Shown here: piece by piece, positions 30,480 through 35,904 of the stretch
Layout: each line of letters opens with the position of its first letter
Position numbering within the stretch: the stretch's first letter is position 1
Made by a program: the position numbers and the translations under genes
The notes under the pieces: generated by a model
What the model was told of the DNA's origin: nothing
Seen by the model: the letters and a program-made list of their open reading frames with translations, nothing else
Database searches by the model: none
Assembly: GCA_021846225.1 (NCBI GenBank)
Contig: JAJZCG010000021.1
Span: 1-35,904, forward strand
Source: Pseudomonadota bacterium
GTDB lineage: Bacteria; Pseudomonadota; Alphaproteobacteria; Acetobacterales; Acetobacteraceae
Length of the DNA stretch: 35,904 bases
Direction of reading: 5' to 3'

Positions 30480-31460
30480 ATGATATTGGTCACGGGTGGC
30501 GCGGGATTTATTGGCTCCAACTTGCACGCGGCGCTGCGCGGCAGCGGGCGGGCGTGTATCATCGCTGACTGGCTGGGCCATGAGGCCAAGTGGCGCAACC
30601 TGCGCCACCACCCGCCCGCGCAGGTCATCGCGCCGGAAAACCTGGGCGAATTCCTGAGCCGCGGCCCAAAATTGAGCGCCATCGTGCATCTGGGCGCCAT
30701 TTCGGAGACCACCGCGACCGATGGCGATCTCGTCTGGCGCAGCAATGTGGAGCTCAGCCAAACCCTGTGGCACTGGTGCGCGGCCCACGGCACGCGCTTC
30801 ATCTACGCCTCCTCGGCCGCCACCTACGGCAACGGCGCCGCCGGATTTGACGATGATTTCACCATCCCCGCCCTGCAAAAACTCCAGCCGCTCAACCTCT
30901 ACGGCTGGAGCAAGCACGCCTTCGACCTTTGGGTGGCCGGGCAGATCGCGGCGGGTGCGCCCGCGCCGCCCGCCTGGGCCGGGGTGAAGTTCTTCAACGT
31001 CTACGGCCCCAACGAATACCACAAGGGCAAGATGATCTCGGTGGTGAAGGTCAAGCATGATGAAATCATCGCCGGCGGGCCGGTGCGGCTGTTCAAATCC
31101 GACCAGCCGGGCATGGCCGACGGCGCGCAGCAGCGCGACTTCATCTATATTGACGACGTGATCGCGGCGCTGACCTTCCTCCTCGCCGCGCCGGATATCT
31201 CCGGCCTGTATAATCTCGGCACCGGCCTGGCGCGCACCTATGCCGCCCTCGCCCACGCGGTCTGCGCCGCCAATAACATGCCGCCCAGCATCGAATATAT
31301 CGAAATGCCGGCCAACCTGCGCGGCCAGTATCAATCCTTCACCCAAGCGCCTATGCACCGGCTGCGCGCCGCCGGGTTCAACCACCAGTTCCACACGCTG
31401 GAGCAGGGGGTGGGAGCCTATATCCAGAAATACCTCCTGCAAGAGGACATGTACCGTTGA
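30480..31460 (+). CDS. hldD: ADP-L-glycero-D-manno-heptose-6-epimerase
   Basis: A 326-residue short-chain dehydrogenase-type epimerase that makes ADP-L,D-heptose for the lipopolysaccharide inner core. The NADP site is TGGAGFIGS (residues 5-13), and the catalytic pair is Y141 and K145 in YGWSK. The family-specific stretch is VKFFNVYGPNEYHKGKM. ATG 30480 is chosen because the motif follows at once; upstream residues from 30453 are not family-like and overlap ubiK. There is no clear Shine-Dalgarno sequence. The stop shares a base with the lgt start. No other heptose gene is nearby. Confidence 0.93.
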   Translation: MILVTGGAGFIGSNLHAALRGSGRACIIADWLGHEAKWRNLRHHPPAQVIAPENLGEFLSRGPKLSAIVHLGAISETTATDGDLVWRSNVELSQTLWHWCAAHGTRFIYASSAATYGNGAAGFDDDFTIPALQKLQPLNLYGWSKHAFDLWVAGQIAAGAPAPPAWAGVKFFNVYGPNEYHKGKMISVVKVKHDEIIAGGPVRLFKSDQPGMADGAQQRDFIYIDDVIAALTFLLAAPDISGLYNLGTGLARTYAALAHAVCAANNMPPSIEYIEMPANLRGQYQSFTQAPMHRLRAAGFNHQFHTLEQGVGAYIQKYLLQEDMYR

Positions 31461-32302
31461 TGATCTTCACCTGGCCCCATTTCAGCCCCGTGCTGTTCAG
31501 CATCGGCCCGCTGGCCGTGCATTATTATGCCCTGGCCTACATCAGCGGGCTGCTCGGCGGCTGGTGGCTGGCGCAGCGGCTGGTCAAACTCTCCCCCTTT
31601 GCCGCCACCCCGCAGCAGGTGGACGACTTCCTCACCTGGGCGGTGCTGGGCGTGCTGCTTGGCGGGCGGCTCGGCTATGTGGTGTTTTATCAGGTCTACC
31701 AGGAGCCGCTCTCCTACCTGCTGGCGCACCCCATCCAGATCATCGCGGTCTGGCAGGGCGGCATGAGCTCGCACGGCGGCTTCATCGGCGTCGGCATCGC
31801 CATCTATTGGTACTGCAAGAAGCACAAGATGAACATGTTCGCCTTTGCCGACCGTATCGCCACGGTGGTGCCCATCGGGCTGTTCCTCGGCCGCTGCGCC
31901 AATTTCATTAATGGCGAGCTGTGGGGCCGCGTCGCTACGCACTGGTTCCCGCTGCTCATCATCTACCCCGAATCCGCCAGCGTGGACCCGCTGAACGCCC
32001 TCAAGCCGCGCTACCCCTCGGAGCTGATCGAGGCCACACTCGAAGGCGTGGTGCTGTTCGTCATCATGATGGTGATGATACGCTCCGAGAAATGGCGCCA
32101 CCGGCCGGGCATGCTCACCGGGCTGTTCCTCGTCTGCTACGCCATCGCGCGCATCATCGGCGAGTGTTTCCGCGAGCCGGACTACTTCCTCGGCTTCCTT
32201 CCCTTCGGCACCACCATGGGCCAGGTCCTCTCCATCCCCGTGTTCTTCATCGGCGTGGCGATACTGATCTGGGCGCGCCGCCAGACCCCGCGTGCAGCCT
32301 GA
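31460..32302 (+). CDS. lgt: Prolipoprotein diacylglyceryl transferase
   Basis: A 280-residue polytopic enzyme that adds diacylglycerol to the lipobox Cys of lipoproteins such as BamD and the two unnamed lipoproteins here. The signature is LGRCANFINGELWGR, with further family blocks HYYALAYISGLLGGWW, GGMSSHGGFIG and RYPSELIEA. The ATG at 31460 overlaps the hldD stop (TGATG); a TTG at 31457 is an alternative one codon earlier. The end overlaps midA by 11 bases. Confidence 0.97.
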   Translation: MIFTWPHFSPVLFSIGPLAVHYYALAYISGLLGGWWLAQRLVKLSPFAATPQQVDDFLTWAVLGVLLGGRLGYVVFYQVYQEPLSYLLAHPIQIIAVWQGGMSSHGGFIGVGIAIYWYCKKHKMNMFAFADRIATVVPIGLFLGRCANFINGELWGRVATHWFPLLIIYPESASVDPLNALKPRYPSELIEATLEGVVLFVIMMVMIRSEKWRHRPGMLTGLFLVCYAIARIIGECFREPDYFLGFLPFGTTMGQVLSIPVFFIGVAILIWARRQTPRAA

Positions 32303-33212
32303 ACGTTTTGACCATTTCATGGCGCGGGCGAATGCCGCCTATTACGCCACGCATGATTTTTCGCGGGATTTTGTCACCGCGCCGGAGCTGACCCAGGTTT
32401 TTGGTGAGCTGCTCGGTGCCTGGGCCAAAACCGTTTGGGCGATGATGGGCGCGCCGGAGGGCATCATGCTGGCTGAGGCCGGGCCAGGGCGCGGCGTGCT
32501 GATGGCCGATGCAATGCGCGTCTGGCCTGCCGCCAATGTGCATCTGCTGGAAACCTCGCCCCGGCTGCGCGCGCAGCAGGCCGCCCGCGTGCCCGGCGCC
32601 ACCTGGCATGAGTCAATTGCCACCATCCCGCCCGGCCCGCTGATACTGCTGGCCAATGAGTTTCTGGACGCCCTGCCCGTGCGCCAGTTCATCCGCCGTG
32701 CGCCCGGCTGGGTGGAGCGCCATGTCCTCGACGGCGCCTATGTGGAAATCCCCACGGATTACCCCCTCCCTGATGACCCCGAGGGCAGCGTGCGCGAGGT
32801 GAACGAGGCGGCGCTGGATTTCTGCGCCACCCTGGCGGCCCGCGGCGCCATCGCCTTGTTCATTGACTACGGCCCCGCCCAATCCGCCCCCGGCGAGAGC
32901 GTGCAGGCCATCGCCGGAGGCAAATACGCCGATCCGCTGGCCAGCCCCGGCACGGCCGATCTCACCGCGCATGTGGATTTCGCCGCCCTCAAAGCGCGCC
33001 ACCACGCACAGGGGCCGGTGAAGCAGAATGAATTCCTCACCGCCCTCGGCCTGTTCCAGCGCAGCGATACCCTCGCCCGCAAAAACCCCGCCCAGGCCGA
33101 GGCGCTGAAACTGGCGGCCCGGCGCCTCACCGCGCCGGAGGCCATGGGCAGCCTGTTCAAATGCCTCGCCCTTTGCCCTAAGGGTTTTCCCACCCTGCCA
33201 GGATTTGAATGA
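32292..33212 (+). CDS. MidA/NDUFAF7-family SAM-dependent methyltransferase, GTG start
   Basis: A 306-residue member of the family whose mitochondrial homologue NDUFAF7 methylates an arginine of a complex I subunit. Matching blocks are ARANAAYYAT, FVTAPELTQVFGELLGAW, the SAM motif EAGPGRGVLMAD, LLANEFLDALPVRQF, FIDYGPAQ, and TAHVDFAALKARHHAQG. It is shorter than most (about 350), mainly through a compact N-terminus and short loops, but all motifs are present. GTG 32292 lies within lgt. It is coupled to pgeF by ATGA. Confidence 0.92.
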   Translation: MQPERFDHFMARANAAYYATHDFSRDFVTAPELTQVFGELLGAWAKTVWAMMGAPEGIMLAEAGPGRGVLMADAMRVWPAANVHLLETSPRLRAQQAARVPGATWHESIATIPPGPLILLANEFLDALPVRQFIRRAPGWVERHVLDGAYVEIPTDYPLPDDPEGSVREVNEAALDFCATLAARGAIALFIDYGPAQSAPGESVQAIAGGKYADPLASPGTADLTAHVDFAALKARHHAQGPVKQNEFLTALGLFQRSDTLARKNPAQAEALKLAARRLTAPEAMGSLFKCLALCPKGFPTLPGFE

Positions 33213-33952
33213 TGAATTTTCTCACCGGCGAACTGCCCGCCCGCCACGGCTTCTTCACGCGCAACGGCGGCGTCTCCACCGGGGCTTACGCCAGCCTGAA
33301 CTGCAGTTTCTCCGGCGCTGACGAGGTGGCCAGCATCCGCGAAAACCGCGCCCGCGTGGCCCAGGCCCTGGGCGTGGCGCCCGCCGCCTTGCTCGGCCTC
33401 AAACAAGTGCACGGCACGCGGGTCATCACCGTCACCACCCCCTGGGCCATCGGCGCCGGGCCGGAGGCTGACGCGCTGGTCACCAACCGCCCCGGCCTCG
33501 CCCTTGGCGTCATCACGGCCGATTGCGCGCCCGTGCTCTTCGCCGATGCCGCGGGAGGCATCATCGGCGCCGCCCACGCCGGCTGGCGCGGCGCGTTCCT
33601 GGGTGTTCTGGAGGCAACCGTTGAGGCCATGCGCGCGCTGGGCGCGCAAGACATCCACGCCGCCATCGGCCCCTGCATCCATCAGCAAAGTTACGAGGTC
33701 AGCGACGACCTGCGCACCCCCATCGTCGAGGATGACGCCTCCGCCGCGCGCTTCTTCATCCCCGGCCGCCCGGAACGCTGGTTATTCGACCTTCCAGGCT
33801 ACTGCGCCGCGCGGCTGGCGCAAGCGGGGGTGGCGGCGGATATTCTGCCCAACGACACCTGCGCCGAGGCGCATGATTTTTTCTCCTACCGCCGCAAAAC
33901 CCTGCGCCATGAGGCCGCCACCGGGCATCAGATCTCCGTGATCCGCACATGA
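33209..33952 (+). CDS. pgeF: PgeF/YfiH-type multicopper-like (laccase domain) protein
   Basis: A 247-residue protein of the YfiH/PgeF family. Family members correct misincorporated serine in peptidoglycan precursors and show purine nucleoside phosphorylase activity. Metal ligands are the His in LKQVHGTRV, the Cys in ITADCAPVLFAD and the His in AHAGWRGAF. GPCIHQQSYEV and RRKTLRHEAATG finish the domain. The start overlaps the midA stop and the end overlaps the next lipoprotein gene, both as ATGA. Confidence 0.93.
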   Translation: MMNFLTGELPARHGFFTRNGGVSTGAYASLNCSFSGADEVASIRENRARVAQALGVAPAALLGLKQVHGTRVITVTTPWAIGAGPEADALVTNRPGLALGVITADCAPVLFADAAGGIIGAAHAGWRGAFLGVLEATVEAMRALGAQDIHAAIGPCIHQQSYEVSDDLRTPIVEDDASAARFFIPGRPERWLFDLPGYCAARLAQAGVAADILPNDTCAEAHDFFSYRRKTLRHEAATGHQISVIRT

Positions 33953-34812
33953 TGAAACGGCTGGCCGTGCTCCTGCCCCTGGCGCTGACCGCCTGCGGCA
34001 CCCTGCCCGAACCGTTTTACGGCAACCCCGGGCCGATGGGCGCGCGCCTGTCCATCCCGCCGGCACCGGTGCTCATGGTGCCGCCGCCTGCCGCCGCCGC
34101 GCTGCTGGACGCCAAATCCGCCCCCATTTATGCCAAGGATCTCGCCGCCGCGCTGGTGAATTATGACATCCCGAGCATCGCCGGGGCGCCCATGAAGGGC
34201 GGCTGGCTGCTCACCACCACGGCCAGCCGCAACGGCGAGAGCATCATCCCCGCCTATGTCATCATCGGACCCGACGGCAAAACCTACGGCCGCCAGAACG
34301 GCGCCCCCATCGCCGCCGCCGCCTGGACCCAGGGCGACCCCGCCGCCCTCAACGCCGCCGCCGCCGCCGATGCCCCTGCCCTCGCCAAAATGCTCGCCGC
34401 CATCAACGCGCGCATCCAGGGCAGCAACCCGCAATCGCTGGAAAACCGGCCGCCACGCATATTCATCGGCCCCGTCACCGGCGCGCCGGGCGATGGCAAC
34501 CACTCCCTGCCGCTCAACCTCGCGCGCGACCTGCCCGGCCCGGACGATGTGGTGGTCACCAACCCGGCCCTGGCGGATTTCACCGTCACCGGCAACATTG
34601 TGGTGACGCCTGGGCAGAACGGCCAGGTCATGGTCGAGCTGGACTGGAGCGTGCGGGACGCCAACCACCGCAAAATCGGCCAGGTCACGCAGCTGCACCC
34701 GCTTGCCCTCACGGACATCACCCCCTATTGGGGCGATGTCGCCGCCGCCGCCGCGACCGAAGCCGCCACCGGCATCCAGCAAGTGGTGGCCAACGCGATA
34801 TTGAAAAAATAA
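33949..34812 (+). CDS. Uncharacterised lipoprotein
   Basis: A 287-residue predicted lipoprotein. Residues 1-16 are a signal with lipobox LTAC (Cys16 lipidated). The mature part is Ala/Pro-rich at first (about 17-55), then a region with repeated beta-type stretches (GGWLLTTTASRNGESIIPAYVII, PPRIFIGPVTGAPGDGN, FTVTGNIVVTPGQNGQVMVELDWSV). I do not recognise a family. It is the last gene of the hldD-lgt-midA-pgeF chain and overlaps pgeF by four bases, so its product is probably made with the lipoprotein maturation enzyme Lgt. Confidence 0.8.
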   Translation: MMKRLAVLLPLALTACGTLPEPFYGNPGPMGARLSIPPAPVLMVPPPAAAALLDAKSAPIYAKDLAAALVNYDIPSIAGAPMKGGWLLTTTASRNGESIIPAYVIIGPDGKTYGRQNGAPIAAAAWTQGDPAALNAAAAADAPALAKMLAAINARIQGSNPQSLENRPPRIFIGPVTGAPGDGNHSLPLNLARDLPGPDDVVVTNPALADFTVTGNIVVTPGQNGQVMVELDWSVRDANHRKIGQVTQLHPLALTDITPYWGDVAAAAATEAATGIQQVVANAILKK

Positions 34813-34878
34813 CATAAAATCATCACAAAACCACCCCATCAGCCGTGCTACCCTTGAAGTGCAACACCAGAGGAATGC

Positions 34879-35262
34879 ATGTTTAAGTCACAAAAAATCC
34901 GCTTTACCCTATCCCTGGCGGCGCTGTTCGCCGCCGCCGCGCTGGCCAGCCCCGCCGTGGCGCAAACCAAGGGCGATGCCGCCATGGGCGCCAAGCTCTA
35001 TGCCGCCAACTGTGCCTCTTGCCATCTGGCCAGCGGCGCCGGCGGCGTGAAATTCGCCAGCGGCTCCGTTTCGGCCGACCTGCGCGCCCCGGGCCTGGAG
35101 AAAACCTACCGGCACAGCAACAAGCTGCTTCTGCGCGCGATCCTGGCCGCGCATGACGAAGACAACGAACGGTTGGACCAGCCGATGCCCGCCTGGAAAG
35201 GCCGCATCACCACCGCACAGGCGCAGGACATCATCGCCTATCTGCACACGCTGCACTCATAA
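34879..35262 (+). CDS. Periplasmic class I cytochrome c
   Basis: A 127-residue exported monohaem cytochrome. It has a signal peptide (cleavage likely after AVA near residue 28), the haem-binding motif CASCH (45-49), the likely axial Met in QPMPAWKG, and the C-terminal helix TAQAQDIIAYLHTLHS usual in this fold. AGAGGA eight bases upstream supports ATG 34879. It stands alone after a 66-bp gap. The electron donor and acceptor are not evident. Confidence 0.92.
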   Translation: MFKSQKIRFTLSLAALFAAAALASPAVAQTKGDAAMGAKLYAANCASCHLASGAGGVKFASGSVSADLRAPGLEKTYRHSNKLLLRAILAAHDEDNERLDQPMPAWKGRITTAQAQDIIAYLHTLHS

Positions 35263-35402
35263 TAGCCCGCGGCAATCTCTCTTTCGTTTTTGCCGCGATT
35301 GGAATTCGCTCACCTTGGGAAGCCGGGGTGAGCGATACCGGCGGACGGCCCTGCGCGGCGGGCTCTCCGTTTATATCCGCACAACCGCTCCGCGTGGGGC
35401 CC

Positions 35403-35780
35403 TCACCCGCAATCATTCCCCCGCAGCGTGAAGTCCACCACCTTGCCGGCCTTCAACAAAAACGTCGTCTCGCAGGCATAAACCAGCACCCGCGGCGGCA
35501 TCATTGAATCATACACCGGCGGATAAAACCCGCCGCCAAACCACGGCCCGGCATAAGGCCCATAAACCCCGCCCAGATACGCCCCCGGCACGCTCACCGC
35601 CCGGCGCTGCTCATAGGCCAGATAGGTCGTCCCGTTCACCGTTATCTGCTTATCCGGCACGCCAAACTGGCTCACCAGCGTCTGCTCATCCGCGCCGATA
35701 TAAGCCGCCATGCGGGCTTGCAGGCTGGGGCCGGTGGCGCACCCCGCCAGAACCAGAAAAGCCAGAATACCGTAGCGCAT
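35403..35780 (-). CDS. Small uncharacterised lipoprotein
   Basis: A 125-residue predicted lipoprotein; the signal ends in LAGC (Cys14 lipidated). A middle part (YIGADEQTLVSQFGVPDKQITVNGTTYLAYEQR) resembles the two-helix, strand pattern of SmpA/BamE-like lipoproteins. A Gly/Tyr/Pro-rich loop follows, then CETTFLLKAGKVVDFTLRGNDCG, where two Cys could form a disulfide. I start at ATG 35780 with GAGGG four bases before; the open frame to 35852 adds 24 unlikely residues. It converges on the cytochrome gene. Confidence 0.75.
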   Translation of the reverse strand: MRYGILAFLVLAGCATGPSLQARMAAYIGADEQTLVSQFGVPDKQITVNGTTYLAYEQRRAVSVPGAYLGGVYGPYAGPWFGGGFYPPVYDSMMPPRVLVYACETTFLLKAGKVVDFTLRGNDCG

Positions 35781-35904
35781 ATCACCCTCGTTAACGCTGA
35801 CAACCGAGCCAGACATTAGCACAACCGAAGCGTCTTTTTCGCCCGGCTTCAAAATGTCACAAATGCCCCCGCCAAAATGCCGCTACTGCACCAGCAAAGC
35901 CGTG

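Noticed and set aside
35263-35402. Terminator between the cytochrome and lipoprotein genes
   Set aside because: GC-rich half-palindromes exist, but no stable hairpin with a T-tract could be traced.

Overview
The window reads as ordinary chromosomal DNA of a GC-rich alphaproteobacterium. The evidence is an E1-beta subunit of pyruvate dehydrogenase that carries its own lipoyl domain, a GAAC-N7-GAAC LexA box in front of uvrA, the rpsA-ihfB, lipA-ratA and lgt-midA-pgeF gene pairs, a zapA-6S RNA unit and an sdhCDAB operon. The overall style (class I aldolase, Ala/Pro-rich proteins, several unnamed lipoproteins) suggests Acetobacteraceae or a near relative, but that family assignment is inference.

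Layout. 1-1840: the 3' end of one OmpA-type gene, then a complete second gene; 499 bp of DNA are identical between the two, terminators included. 1863-5826: ssb plus an NTF2-like gene diverge from uvrA around a shared SOS control region. 5838-13007 (minus): ftsB, then pdhA-pdhB-pdhC-lpd, then lipA-ratA, forming a lipoate/pyruvate dehydrogenase block. 13255-13671: a secreted Gly/His-rich protein. 13779-16960 (minus): rpsA, ihfB, lapA, pyrF. 17176-21847 (plus): bamD, recN, ligA. 21889-22576 (minus): a 69-aa protein, zapA and 6S RNA. 22608-25294 (plus): an unnamed protein, class I fructose-bisphosphate aldolase, a VIT-family transporter and thiE. 25332-28799 (minus): sdhC-sdhD-sdhA-sdhB. 28925-30432 (minus): a methyltransferase, a small membrane protein, an AT-rich gap of 327 bp, and ubiK. 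30480-34812 (plus): hldD, lgt, midA, pgeF and a lipoprotein in a chain of overlapping genes. 34879-35780: a c-type cytochrome facing a small lipoprotein gene.

How the genes work together. Much of the window is central carbon and respiratory metabolism: pyruvate to acetyl-CoA, lipoate synthesis, succinate dehydrogenase, ubiquinone-related factors (the COQ10-like RatA family and UbiK), MidA for complex I assembly, and a cytochrome c. The rest is envelope building (OmpA, BamD, Lgt, HldD, LapA), division (FtsB, ZapA), DNA repair (UvrA, SSB, RecN, LigA) and core expression (S1, IHF, 6S RNA).

I found no mobile element, CRISPR array, tRNA, rRNA, toxin or defence island. No new multi-gene system is evident. 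The points most worth a second look are regulatory or structural: the overlapping ssb/uvrA SOS promoters, the pdhA leader with two perfect dyads, the apparent CTG start of lapA, and the recent OmpA duplication.
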